Assembly (NCBI GenBank): GCA_963681975.1
Contig: OY820613.1
Location: forward strand, 1,860,001 to 1,924,000
DNA length: 64,000 nucleotides
Direction: 5' to 3'
From: JANELJ01 sp024511395
Lineage (GTDB): Bacteria; Pseudomonadota; Gammaproteobacteria; GRL18
Under the pieces are notes generated by a model. That model did no database searches and was not told the DNA's origin. It saw nothing but the letters and a program-made list of their open reading frames with translations. Below, piece after piece: positions 1-7,877 of this stretch. Each line of letters starts with the position of its first letter. Position 1 is the stretch's first letter. Made by a program: the position numbers and the translations under genes.

Positions 1-1
1 C

Positions 2-106
2 CGTTTCGGCTATGTTCGCGGCATTGAACCGGTCACTTATATCAGGCAGATCCAGGCACTTTATCATCTGTACAGTAAAAAATTTCCCGATAAGGAACAC
101 ACTTGA
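2..106 (+). CDS. mltF: C-terminal end of an MltF-like lytic transglycosylase (partial)
   Basis: An open frame enters from outside the window and stops at a TGA at 104-106. The visible 34 residues contain FGYVRGIEPVTYIRQI followed by a short hydrophilic tail. This pattern (YGYxRGxEPVxYVxxI) is what I recall of the C-terminus of membrane-bound lytic murein transglycosylase MltF, which cleaves peptidoglycan glycan strands. Only the tail is visible, so no catalytic residue can be checked. The stop overlaps the TTG start of the next gene by two bases, implying translational coupling. In many gammaproteobacteria mltF sits beside purL; here purL is 31 kb away, which may reflect rearrangement. Confidence 0.45.
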   Translation, partial: RFGYVRGIEPVTYIRQIQALYHLYSKKFPDKEHT

Positions 107-2025
107 AAGCCGATTTAACACAAACACAATCAACGGAAGCACAACAAAACATAAATCGTAATAACCGGGATATGAACAATAGCAGTGGATTTTCTTTCAG
201 TCAGATCATCCAGTCTGCCCTGTATTATAAAAAAGAACTGATAATGGCCAATATTCTGGCTATTATTGCCGCCCTTCTATCAGTCCCCATTCCATTAATT
301 CTGCCGCTGATGGTGGATGAAGTGCTGCTTAACAAACCAAGCACAGCCGTTGACCTAATGAATCATGTGCTGCCTTCAGCCTGGCAGACGGCCAGTATTT
401 ATATTATTATGGCTTTGTTTGCTTCCGTACTGCTGCGCCTGTTTGCCGTGGCCTTAAATGTTTCTCAAATGCGGATATTCACCATTATCGCCAAATCGGT
501 CACGCTTTCCATGCGTGAAAAACTGGCCCGTTATCTTAAAAAAATTGCCCTTAGTGAATATGAAACCATCGGCAGCGGTGGTTTCGCTTCTCACTTTGTT
601 ACAGACATTGAAGTCGTTGACCAATTTATCAGTGCCACCATCAGTAAATTTATTGTAGCAGTCTTATCAATCATAGGCACAGCCATAGTACTGTTATGGA
701 TTAACTGGCAACTGGCCCTGATACTGCTGATCTTTAATCCACTAGTCATTTATATCACTATCCTTATGGGTAAGCGGGTTAAAAAGCTTAAATTAAAAGA
801 AAACAATGCCATCGCTATTTTTCAGCAGGCTCTGGTGGAAACACTGGACGCCATACATCAGATCCGGGCGGCCAACCGAGAAGAACATTATATAAAAACC
901 CTGATTAAAAAAGCCGTTCAGGTTAAAAAACATTCCATTGCCTATTCCTGGAAAACTGACGCCGCTGGACAGCTTTCTCATGTGGTCTTTTTATTTGGTT
1001 TTGATGTCTTTCGTGCCATCAGTATGATTATGGTACTGACTTCCGATCTGTCTATTGGTTTAATGTTTGCAGTATTTGGCTACCTCTGGTACATGATGGG
1101 GCCGGTTCAGGAAGTGTTAAATATTCAATACGCCTACTACAGTGCCAGGGCTTCTCTTAACCGTCTGAACAAAATATTTGCTTTGGAACAGGAACCGGTT
1201 ATTGAAGCTAAAGCCGATCCGTTTAAAGACAAACAAACCGTATCGGTACGGCTGGAAAATATCTGTTTCAAATACCCTGAAAAAGATGAAAGCATTAACA
1301 AGGAAGATGCCGACTCTGTTCCTATTATTGAAGATGAGTCCTGTTCAGCCGACACCAAATACATTCTTAAAAATCTGTCACTAAGCATTAATGAAGGTGA
1401 AAAACTAGCACTGGTAGGTTCCAGCGGTGGCGGAAAATCTACCCTGATACAAATCCTTTTAGGCTTATACCCTTATGATTCAGGTGATATTTATTTTGAC
1501 AATGTTTCCATTAAGGACATTGGCTTTGAAAAAGTAAGAGAAAACACCGCCACTGTTTTGCAAAACCCGGTACTGTTTAATGATACCGTAAGAGCCAACC
1601 TGGCTTTAGGTAAGGATATTGCAGAAGAAAAGCTCTGGCAGGCACTGGAGATTGTCCAGCTGGACTGTACTATCCGTAAACTCCCGGAACAGCTTAATGC
1701 CTTGGTGGGCCGCCAGGGCATACGCCTGTCCGGTGGCCAGAGACAACGTCTGGCCATTGCCCGTATGATTCTAACCGATCCTAAACTGATCATCCTAGAC
1801 GAAGCCACCTCCGCCCTGGATACTGAAACCGAAAATAAACTGCACCAATCCCTGGAGGCTTATTTAAAAGACAAAACCACGCTGATTATTGCCCATCGCC
1901 TCAGCGCCGTTAAACAGGCTGACAGAATTGTAGTCATTGACCAGGGTGAAATCATTGCCAACGGCACTCATCAGGATCTGGTGAACAGTAATGAGCTTTA
2001 TTTCAGGCTTTATGGAATGCAGTAA
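103..2025 (+). CDS. ABC exporter, fused membrane and ATPase domains (MsbA/LapB-like type)
   Basis: This is a 640-residue half-transporter: an N-terminal block of about six membrane helices (residues about 45-340) followed by one nucleotide-binding domain. Walker A GSSGGGKST lies near residue 439, the signature LSGGQRQRLAIAR near 542, Walker B LIILDEATSALD near 562 and the switch histidine in AHRL near 597, so the ATPase should be active. Such proteins dimerise and export lipids, peptides or small molecules from the inner membrane; the substrate cannot be read here. A start at TTG 103 overlaps the upstream stop and has AAGGA 7 bases before it; ATG at 172 is the alternative. An unusual acidic insert (about residues 395-422) separates the first beta strand of the ATPase from Walker A. 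The IS cluster begins 5 bases after the stop. Confidence 0.85.
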   Translation: MKADLTQTQSTEAQQNINRNNRDMNNSSGFSFSQIIQSALYYKKELIMANILAIIAALLSVPIPLILPLMVDEVLLNKPSTAVDLMNHVLPSAWQTASIYIIMALFASVLLRLFAVALNVSQMRIFTIIAKSVTLSMREKLARYLKKIALSEYETIGSGGFASHFVTDIEVVDQFISATISKFIVAVLSIIGTAIVLLWINWQLALILLIFNPLVIYITILMGKRVKKLKLKENNAIAIFQQALVETLDAIHQIRAANREEHYIKTLIKKAVQVKKHSIAYSWKTDAAGQLSHVVFLFGFDVFRAISMIMVLTSDLSIGLMFAVFGYLWYMMGPVQEVLNIQYAYYSARASLNRLNKIFALEQEPVIEAKADPFKDKQTVSVRLENICFKYPEKDESINKEDADSVPIIEDESCSADTKYILKNLSLSINEGEKLALVGSSGGGKSTLIQILLGLYPYDSGDIYFDNVSIKDIGFEKVRENTATVLQNPVLFNDTVRANLALGKDIAEEKLWQALEIVQLDCTIRKLPEQLNALVGRQGIRLSGGQRQRLAIARMILTDPKLIILDEATSALDTETENKLHQSLEAYLKDKTTLIIAHRLSAVKQADRIVVIDQGEIIANGTHQDLVNSNELYFRLYGMQ

Positions 2026-2030
2026 ATTAT

Positions 2031-2048
2031 CATAGGTATGTCTTTAAG
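2031..2048. repeat. 18-bp relic of the right end of IS4-type element a
   Basis: The sequence CATAGGTATGTCTTTAAG is identical to the right terminus (reverse complement) of the IS4-type element a that ends at 28141. Nothing else of that element remains, and the relic runs straight into TGTAGTAG, the same eight bases that begin the IS481 element at 3921. It marks an older insertion immediately after the ABC exporter gene, later destroyed. Confidence 0.6.
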
Positions 2049-2144
2049 TGTAGTAGTGTCATTACCAAGGGAAACTAACGGTATAATTACCAAGCGATTT
2101 TGTCGTAGCATAGCAAAATGCCTGTTCTGCAGCAACGTCCCGTT

Positions 2145-2232
2145 TTATCCACATACCAACAGGCCAGGCCACTTCCTGCGAGATAAACCTAAAGGTCTCT
2201 CCGGTCGGGCAGACCTGTGGATATGTGGATAA
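2145..2232. repeat. Hairpin repeat bounded by two perfect DnaA boxes, copy 1
   Basis: The 88-bp unit begins with TTATCCACA (2145-2153) and ends with the inverted TGTGGATAA (2224-2232), both identical to the classical DnaA-box consensus. A third near-box, TGTGGATAT, lies at 2216-2224. The middle contains AGGTCT and AGACCT that can pair, giving a branched hairpin. A second unit with the same ends and the same internal GAGATAAACCT-AAGGTCT core lies at 60949-61033. It lies between the left end of the IS1202-type element and the stop of its HTH frame. It codes for nothing visible. It may be a REP/MITE-like mobile repeat; a DnaA-binding role is inference. Confidence 0.7.
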
Positions 2233-2237
2233 AACTA

Positions 2238-2612
2238 TTACTGACATTTCTTCGACTGATGATCATTGCTAAGCCGGGGTTGCTGCATTCTCAGAGCCAT
2301 GGTTTGCAAATTAGCTCTTAACCAGATATTCCTGACACCGGAAGGACTGATCTCAATATCCCTGGTCGTTTTTAATTGTCGTGATACCTGTGCCTGTCCC
2401 AAATGAGGATTTTGCAGTGAAAAGTCAATTACGAGCTTTTCCAGGCTTTCTACAGCCCTGTTTTTATGTCTCAGACCAGGCGTTTCCTGGTGTCTGAGAG
2501 CCTCAATACCGCCCTGTTTTAGTAAACGTCTGTATCGATATATAGTGTCACGTGAAACCCCGCTTAAACGGGAAGCTTCAGTTACATTGCCAAGGTTATT
2601 AATCCAGGGCAA
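2238..2612 (-). CDS. IS481-like helix-turn-helix frame trailing the IS1202-type transposase
   Basis: A 124-residue frame starting at TTG 2612, 14 bases inside the end of the preceding transposase gene. It contains LGNVTEASRLSGVSRDTIYR, a helix-turn-helix, and later SPSGVRNIWLRANL. Both match the N-terminal region of the complete IS481 transposase at 3976-5016 (LGNVSKACQ...GVSRDTFYRY; SGSGVRSVWLRNNL). The DDE catalytic part is absent: the frame stops at KSKKCQ just before the DnaA-box hairpin. It is either a truncated IS481-family transposase fused behind another IS, or an accessory DNA-binding protein of this element. No ribosome site is seen before the TTG, so translation would rely on coupling or frameshifting. 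Confidence 0.55.
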   Translation of the reverse strand: MPWINNLGNVTEASRLSGVSRDTIYRYRRLLKQGGIEALRHQETPGLRHKNRAVESLEKLVIDFSLQNPHLGQAQVSRQLKTTRDIEISPSGVRNIWLRANLQTMALRMQQPRLSNDHQSKKCQ

Positions 2613-3807
2613 GTATCTCCAGTTTCTTCTTCTCCTCCAACTCTTCCTTTGATATTTTGGTAGGCTCTACAACTTCTGAAACCATAAGTTTTCGACCTGC
2701 AAACCAGGCATTAAATTGACCATGACTGGTTTTTCTAAGCTCTATTTTCTGCTGGGCAATCGAATGTTTAATCGATAATTCAATAAAGTAAAACTTATTG
2801 TTATAGCTGAAAGTATGATCATTACGGATCTTACGATACTCCTTGATAATACAGATCTCATCCAGAGCCATCTGTTCTGGTAAGGGGGTATATTCAACCG
2901 TATCATCTCTGGCCTTAACAACAATCTGCTGATGCCAGTACTGAGGAATAAATACCTGTTCAAGATAACGGTTAGCATTGGCCATATCAGTGATATTATT
3001 CAGTCGAAGTTCAGGTACCAAGCGATCCTGCAATGTATCAAAAGCACGCTCAATTCGTCCTTTCCCCTGAGGTGAATTTGCAAATATAATTTCAATACCC
3101 CGCTCTTCACAGGCTCGCTGCATCTGTGAGAAGTTACAACGTTTAGGCCCGCCAAAAATACCGGCCCTGTCAACATACAGAGCTTTAAACAGGCCATGTT
3201 TTTCAATGAAAGCACGCATTACCTTTAAGCTCCCTATGGTTGTTTCTGAGCTGAAGAATTCTGCATGGATATCACTATTAGCATCATCAATAATAGCAAT
3301 CAGACAGGACTTTTTATTCCCGAACCAGCGGTGTGTACTGCCATCCATCTGCAGCAGTAATCCAGGGGAACCCATACGTTCCCGACGTTTACATACACGA
3401 CTGCGCCTGCGTTTGACACGCTTAACATGGTGGATGTCATGTGCCCATTGTCTTAACGTTTCACGCTTTACGGAAATATTTTCATTACTAAGCAGCAGCT
3501 CTCCTAAATGCAATAGATTCACATCATAGTATTTATCCCGGATAAGCTGCTGTACCTGATGCTTGAGTGAGTCAGATATCTTATTGGCAGGTTCATGGCC
3601 TGTATTGCCATGAATAATAAACTGGATACCGAGCCGGCGATAGCGTTGTAAGTAACGTTCAATAGTACGTTTGGATTTATTAAGCAGTTTGGCAGCATTG
3701 GCAATTGTCATTTTATGCTCTGCTACCCTGGAAATTACATCTACGGTTAATTGAGCCCTGGAGTTCATGGTAATCATCCTTTGTGCTCCTAAATGTTCTG
3801 GATACAT
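2599..3807 (-). CDS. IS1202/ISNCY-family DDE transposase
   Basis: A 402-residue transposase of the integrase-fold DDE type. An N-terminal helix-turn-helix (TIANAAKLLNKSKRTIERYL, residues about 35-54) precedes a catalytic core with Asp in LLQMDGSTHRWF, Asp in LYVDRAGIFGG and Glu in NSPQGKGRIERAF. The basic stretch RVKRRRSRVCKRR separates the two. The C-terminal part FSYNNKFYFI... is a typical beta-barrel tail. The gene is undamaged, so the element could be active. The start is ATG or an alternative a few codons later (MNSRAQLTV, also within the first 15 residues). Confidence 0.8.
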   Translation of the reverse strand: MYPEHLGAQRMITMNSRAQLTVDVISRVAEHKMTIANAAKLLNKSKRTIERYLQRYRRLGIQFIIHGNTGHEPANKISDSLKHQVQQLIRDKYYDVNLLHLGELLLSNENISVKRETLRQWAHDIHHVKRVKRRRSRVCKRRERMGSPGLLLQMDGSTHRWFGNKKSCLIAIIDDANSDIHAEFFSSETTIGSLKVMRAFIEKHGLFKALYVDRAGIFGGPKRCNFSQMQRACEERGIEIIFANSPQGKGRIERAFDTLQDRLVPELRLNNITDMANANRYLEQVFIPQYWHQQIVVKARDDTVEYTPLPEQMALDEICIIKEYRKIRNDHTFSYNNKFYFIELSIKHSIAQQKIELRKTSHGQFNAWFAGRKLMVSEVVEPTKISKEELEEKKKLEILALD

Positions 3808-3920
3808 TTAAGAAACACGACAATTAATGAACCGTCAATTTCCCCTGGTAATTAGTGATTACGACAGAATCGCTTGGTAATTAAGGTACGACAAAATCGC
3901 TTGGTGTTAACACAACCGAT

Positions 3921-5119
3921 TGTAGTAGTTCCGACCTGATCTGACAGTCCTCCCGTTTTGAAAGTGTCTGTCAGATTAAACCTGAGCTAAATTTTTTTCA
4001 GCCCGGACTGATTTCCCATCAGTTAATGTATCCATGGGTGTTCTTCCACAACACATTTTTCCCTGATGGGTACGTTTATTATTATAATATCTGATCCATT
4101 CGTCCAGATCTTTTTGTAATTCTTCCATGGATGAATACAGTTTCTTTCTGAATGTGACCTGATAAAATTCCTGTAATATGGTTTTATGAAATCGCTCACA
4201 TATTCCATTGGTCTGAGGTGAACGCGCTTTGGTCTTTGTATGGTCAATATCATTAATGGCCAGATAAAGCTGATAATCATGGTGCTCCATACGGCCACAG
4301 TATTCTGTTCCCCGGTCGGTTAAAATTCTTAATAAAGGGATCTCCTGCTCTGCAAAGAATGGCAGGACTTTATCATTAAGCATATCGGCTGCTGTAACAG
4401 GCGTTTTTGTGGTGTAAAGCCTGGCAAAGGCAATTTTGCTATAGGTATCCACAAAGGTTTGCTGATAGATACGCCCCACGCCTTTTAATGTACCGACATA
4501 AAAGGTGTCCTGAGAACCCGGATAACCGGGGTGAGCCGTTTCAATTTCACCACAGGCTTCATCATCCTGTTTTTTCTTCTCCAGGGCGGCCACCTGCTCA
4601 TCACTGAGTAGAATGCCTTCCTGGGCTACCTTATCTTCCAGAGCCTTAAGGCGCTTTTTAAAGTTCTCCAGGTTATTGCGTAGCCAGACAGAGCGTACAC
4701 CACTTCCGGATACAAAAATGCCTCTTTTTCTCAATTCATTACTGGTTCTGGCCTGGCCATGTGCGGGAAATTCAATGGCATATTCACAGACCTTCTTTTC
4801 AGTGTCTGGATCAATACGATTTTTTAAATTAGGCGTTCTTCGGCTTTTTGAGATCAGTGCTTCCAGGCCACCTTCATCCACCAGTTCCTGATACCGGTAA
4901 AAAGTATCTCTTGATACGCCCATAACCTGACAGGCTTTAGATACATTTCCTAATTCTTCGGCTAAATTTAATAAACCGACTTTATGTTTGATGATAGGAT
5001 TGTTAGTATGAAACATGAGAGTCTCCTTTTGTTTTGTCATAAAGATTCGACACCTTTAATCAAAACGGGAAACTCTCACTAAGTCAAGCCGACTGTCAGA
5101 TCAGATCTGAACTACTACA
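3921..5119 (-). mobile_element. IS481-family insertion sequence
   Basis: The element is bounded by matching inverted repeats: TGTAGTAGTTCCGACCTG from 3921 and, on the opposite strand, TGTAGTAGTTCAGATCTG from 5119, continuing into ATCTGACAG on both sides. It is 1199 bp and holds one complete transposase gene. Its right side interrupts the 5' leader of IS256 copy 1 (the same leader reads through at 30470 in the intact IS256). Left and right flanks (CCGAT and CCATAG) do not match, so the left neighbour has been replaced since insertion. Confidence 0.85.
3976..5016 (-). CDS. IS481-family transposase
   Basis: A DDE integrase-type transposase of 346 residues. The N-terminus holds a helix-turn-helix (LGNVSKACQVMGVSRDTFYR). 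The catalytic triad is visible as Asp in GSQDTFYVGTLKG, Asp in RILTDRGTEYCG and Glu in PQTNGICERFHKTI, the usual IS481 spacing, followed by YYNNKRTHQGK near the C-terminus. I chose the ATG at 5016 because AAGGAG lies 6-11 bases before it; an in-frame ATG eight codons upstream (5040) has no ribosome site. The reading frame is intact. Confidence 0.85.
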   Translation of the reverse strand: MFHTNNPIIKHKVGLLNLAEELGNVSKACQVMGVSRDTFYRYQELVDEGGLEALISKSRRTPNLKNRIDPDTEKKVCEYAIEFPAHGQARTSNELRKRGIFVSGSGVRSVWLRNNLENFKKRLKALEDKVAQEGILLSDEQVAALEKKKQDDEACGEIETAHPGYPGSQDTFYVGTLKGVGRIYQQTFVDTYSKIAFARLYTTKTPVTAADMLNDKVLPFFAEQEIPLLRILTDRGTEYCGRMEHHDYQLYLAINDIDHTKTKARSPQTNGICERFHKTILQEFYQVTFRKKLYSSMEELQKDLDEWIRYYNNKRTHQGKMCCGRTPMDTLTDGKSVRAEKNLAQV

Positions 5120-5309
5120 CCATAGTGAACAGCCTACCTTCCAAAGTCAGGCTATCAAGGAGCTTCCTTTCAGGACTCCTCCTTGACACCCTGTCTTTTC
5201 CAGGTATTTACTCACCATGGGGGCGGAATTTCTCTTCGACTGAAGTCGACATCATCAACCCCTGCCGGTCTGAATCATCTTTTGTTACCCTATATCAAGG
5301 AATACTGCG

Positions 5310-6072
5310 ATGAGTAAGACAATGAATAAAGACAAGTTACAGACCATGGCCAATGAACTGGCTAAAGATTTAAAAACTCCTCAGGATTTAAGCGACCTCA
5401 GTGCCCAACGGACTAAAATGACCGTTGAAGCCGCTCTGAATGCTGAAATGGATTATTTTCTGGATAAGGAAGAGGGTAATAGCCGCAATGGCTACAACCG
5501 AAAACAATTAAAAGGTGACCACGGTCAGTTTGAACTCAATACCCCCAGGGACAGACAGTCCAAATTTGAACCTCAGCTGTTCAAAAAGCGTCAGACCCAA
5601 ATCACCGGCATGGATGACCAGATTATGGCTTTGTATGCCAAAGGCATGAGCACCCGTGATATTGTGGATACCTTTGAGGAAATGTATGGTGTGGATATAT
5701 CACCCGCCCTGGTCTCTCAGGTGACCAACAGCGTCATGGAACGGATAGTGGAATGGCAGTCACGCCCTCTGGAGCCGGTTTACCCCATTGTCTATCTGGA
5801 CTGCATTGTGGTTAAAATCCACCAGGATAAGCGGGTTATCAATAAAGCCGTTTATCTGGCTCCGGGAATTAATCTGGAGGGTAAAAAAGAACTGCCGGGT
5901 ATGTGGCTCTCAGAAAATGAAGGGGCTAAATTCTGGCTCTCTGTATTAACCGAATTACAGAACAGAGGCTTACAGCACATCTTAATCGCCTGTGTGGATG
6001 GCTTAAGTGGTTTTCCCGAAGCCATCAATACTGCCTACCCTCAGGCCAGAATTCAGTTGTGTATTGTACATA
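5310..6072 (+). pseudogene. IS256-family (Mutator-type) transposase, N-terminal part
   Basis: The first 255 residues match the complete IS256 transposase at 29084-30286 nearly residue for residue: DLSAQ/R-TKMTVEAALNAEMDYFLDKEEGN, the zinc-site-like NSRNGYNRK region and two of three catalytic acids (VYLDCIVVK and ACVDGLSGFPE). The frame then runs into IS5-like copy A and ends at HSST. The third acid (Glu of NAIES) is on the far side of the insertion. Upstream of the ATG is a hairpin-rich leader shared with the intact copy. Product is inactive as it stands. Confidence 0.85.
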
Positions 6073-7570
6073 GTTCAACCTGAATAATACCGTTTTAAGC
6101 CTGACATCAAGCCAGGTTTAAAGCAGCTGATTGCCCCGGTTTGATAAAAGACCCCATCAAACCGGAAATAATTTTGAGCCACAAAAGCCGGAGCTTATTG
6201 AGGTTCTTTCTTAAGTTATGTCCAGCGGCTACCATAACCACATTAATGGCATCACCGACTGCACCTTTGAGGTAGCAGCGGTCTAAACGGCCATCGTTTT
6301 TCATATGACCGATTTCAGGCTCAATCGCACTGCACCGTTTTAATGCCTTTTTAATACTTCGGGTAACGCCTCGCTTCTGACCTGAGATAAAAACTTTAGT
6401 GTCTTTTACTTCATGTCCACGATAACCCCGGTCAACAAAGCAGTGTTCCGGTTGTACGGCTGTAAACTGTTTTATCTGTTCCAGTTGTGGCAGCAAGGTA
6501 TGTCCATCATAAGGATTGCCCGGACAACTTTGAGCGCCAATAACAAAGCCTTCCTTGTTAGTTACCGCAATACTGGCTTTAACTCCAAATTCATAAGGCT
6601 TATGAGCTTTGCCTTTACTGATACACTCGACTTCCGGTGCATGTAAACTGTAAAGCTTGTTCTTACTGTGCTGCTCCTGCTCAATCAGTTTCTGAGCCTG
6701 TTTTAGAGCTACTTCAAACAGAGACTGAATATCAACAGAATAGTTGGGCAGTTGTCGTTCAATATCCCGTTTAACACGACCTAAACGGGATTTCAGTTTA
6801 TTGTTCATTTTCTTCATGCGTTTAAACTGTTTTGCATGTGCATAACGACTGGCCATTAGTACATATTGCGGCCCAAACCGATTATAGTTCTGGCGCAGTT
6901 TAATACCGTGCTCTTTGGACAGTTTAACCAGGTTTTCTCTGGCTTTGTTCAGGAGCTTTGAATCGGTTGGAAAAGCGATGTTCTTTTCCTGTACGGTAGT
7001 ATCTACCGTGACTTTCTTTAAACTGCCGGGCTTTATGGTTTTACTCTTTAGTCCGGCTTTAATGGTTTCAATCAGTAATTTTTCACTGCCTGACTTACCC
7101 GGCCGGTTACGCCATTTGGTCATGGTCACAGGGTGTATGGGCATTTTATGCTGAAAGTATTCTTCTCCACAAAAATACTGCCAGTACGGATTTTCTGTCC
7201 AGCCTTTTACTACCTGTTCATCTGATAAATCATGCAGGTATTTCAGGTAATGCAATCCTGCAATCAAACGAGTGCGTATGGCAGGAGCACCTTTAGTGGA
7301 TACAAACAGAGCACCCCATTCTTTATCAGGACTTTCCCGGTCTATGTGTTTTGATAACTTAATCAACTCATGGTTTATGTCCAGCATGTTTTCAAGGCGC
7401 ATCCTGAACAGGTCTTCCTGAGGTATTTTTGGCTGTTTCTCTGGCTTCATTCTGGTCTGGAAATTTGCAAGGTAATAAGGCTTATTTTACCAAAAACCTG
7501 CAAATTTAACACCCATAATCAAGCAATATTTCCTTATAAATCAATGCTATATATTTTATTCAGGGTGGAC
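6073..7570 (-). mobile_element. IS5-like element (447-aa transposase), copy A
   Basis: This 1498-bp copy begins GTTCAACCTGAATAATACC and ends, on the other strand, GTCCACCCTGAATAAAA. Flanks are TACATA (6067-6072) and TATTTA (7571-7576). Both hexamers correspond to native IS256 positions, but to two different places about 230 bp apart. The simplest reading is two former insertions in the same orientation that recombined into one, deleting the IS256 DNA between them. The right-end sequence type matches copies F, I and J, while the body matches the main subfamily, consistent with a recombinant copy. Confidence 0.9.
6107..7450 (-). CDS. IS5-family-like transposase, copy A
   Basis: Complete 447-residue DDE transposase. 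Catalytic acids are visible as Asp in VTVDTTVQEK, Asp in VDRGYRGHE and Glu in SAIEPEIGHM, with the N-terminal domain EDLFRMRLENMLD...GLHYLK..LSDEQVV typical of this IS4/IS5-superfamily type. The start codon is preceded by a conserved inverted repeat (AAATTTGCA...TGCAAATTT) instead of a clear ribosome site. Differences from the majority copy include Arg for Trp at KHIDRES and a Tyr at HYLKYLHD, and Cys in LKRCSAIEP just before the catalytic Glu. Reading frame intact. Confidence 0.9.
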   Translation of the reverse strand: MKPEKQPKIPQEDLFRMRLENMLDINHELIKLSKHIDRESPDKEWGALFVSTKGAPAIRTRLIAGLHYLKYLHDLSDEQVVKGWTENPYWQYFCGEEYFQHKMPIHPVTMTKWRNRPGKSGSEKLLIETIKAGLKSKTIKPGSLKKVTVDTTVQEKNIAFPTDSKLLNKARENLVKLSKEHGIKLRQNYNRFGPQYVLMASRYAHAKQFKRMKKMNNKLKSRLGRVKRDIERQLPNYSVDIQSLFEVALKQAQKLIEQEQHSKNKLYSLHAPEVECISKGKAHKPYEFGVKASIAVTNKEGFVIGAQSCPGNPYDGHTLLPQLEQIKQFTAVQPEHCFVDRGYRGHEVKDTKVFISGQKRGVTRSIKKALKRCSAIEPEIGHMKNDGRLDRCYLKGAVGDAINVVMVAAGHNLRKNLNKLRLLWLKIISGLMGSFIKPGQSAALNLA

Positions 7571-7774
7571 TATTTATACCACCAATGCCATTGAGTCAGT
7601 AAACAGTGTTATTCGCAAGGCTATTAAGAACCGGCGACTGTTTCCTAACGATAGGTGATTTATCTGGCTATCCAGTCGGCTTCCAGAAAATGGACAATGC
7701 CTATCAGAAATTGGAAAGCTGCTATGAATCGATTTATAATCGAGTTTGAGGAGCAGTTGGCTCCTTATATTTAA
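7571..7774 (+). pseudogene. IS256-family transposase, C-terminal remnant
   Basis: After the IS5-like insertion the IS256 gene resumes at YTTNAIESVNSVIRKAIKNR (carrying the third catalytic Glu) and ends with the native EEQLAPYI and TAA at 7772-7774. Relative to the intact copy, 13 bp encoding part of NDDSAMK are missing near 7651, which shifts the frame in the middle of the remnant. Not functional. Confidence 0.85.
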
Positions 7775-7877
7775 ATAAGAGCGGATACACAGTTTAATTT
7801 ACACTGTCGAATTTCCTAGTATTCTGCTATTATAGCCGCCTTCATATTAATGTCCGGCATTTATTGCATCTACTGTT

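Larger units (their letters stand above)
2057..3912 (-). mobile_element. IS1202/ISNCY-type insertion sequence
   Basis: Ends were placed from related termini: TGTCATTACCAAG at 2057 and, read on the other strand, TGTTAACACCAAG from 3912. Inside the ends lie further copies of one motif: TACCAAGCGATTTTGTCGTA-like sequence at 2085-2107 and inverted at 3860-3882 and 3887-3909, probably transposase binding sites. The element carries a 402-residue DDE transposase and a downstream HTH reading frame on the minus strand, plus the DnaA-box hairpin at 2145-2232. No convincing target duplication was found: flanks are GTAGTAG on the left and CAACCGAT on the right. The exact outer bases are uncertain by a few positions. 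Confidence 0.6.
5120..7808 (+). mobile_element. IS256-family element, copy 1, broken
   Basis: The same element is intact at 29050-30560. This copy lacks its left end, which was cut by the IS481 element; its right end is the 30-bp repeat closing with TTTACACTGTC at 7808. IS5-like copy A sits in the middle. On its left side the transposase stops at the CIVH region, on the right it resumes at YTTNAIES, so roughly 230 bp of the gene between the two junctions is gone. A further 13-bp deletion lies near 7651. Confidence 0.85.

Noticed and set aside
2038..2232. A 64-residue plus-strand frame in the left end of the IS1202-type element
   Set aside because: It consists of IS ends and the DnaA-box hairpin; no start signal or recognisable protein.
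6915..7154. A recurring 79-residue antisense frame (MDSLTRFSLALFRSFESVGK...) in the IS5-like copies
   Set aside because: Shadow of the transposase coding strand; variation between copies follows transposase codons.
7370..7594. A 68-86 residue frame (MVYVQHVFKAHPEQVFLRYFWLFLW...) recurring beside every IS5-like copy
   Set aside because: It is exactly antisense to the conserved start of the 447-residue transposase and its leader, so recurrence follows from the IS copies. No ribosome site or family match.
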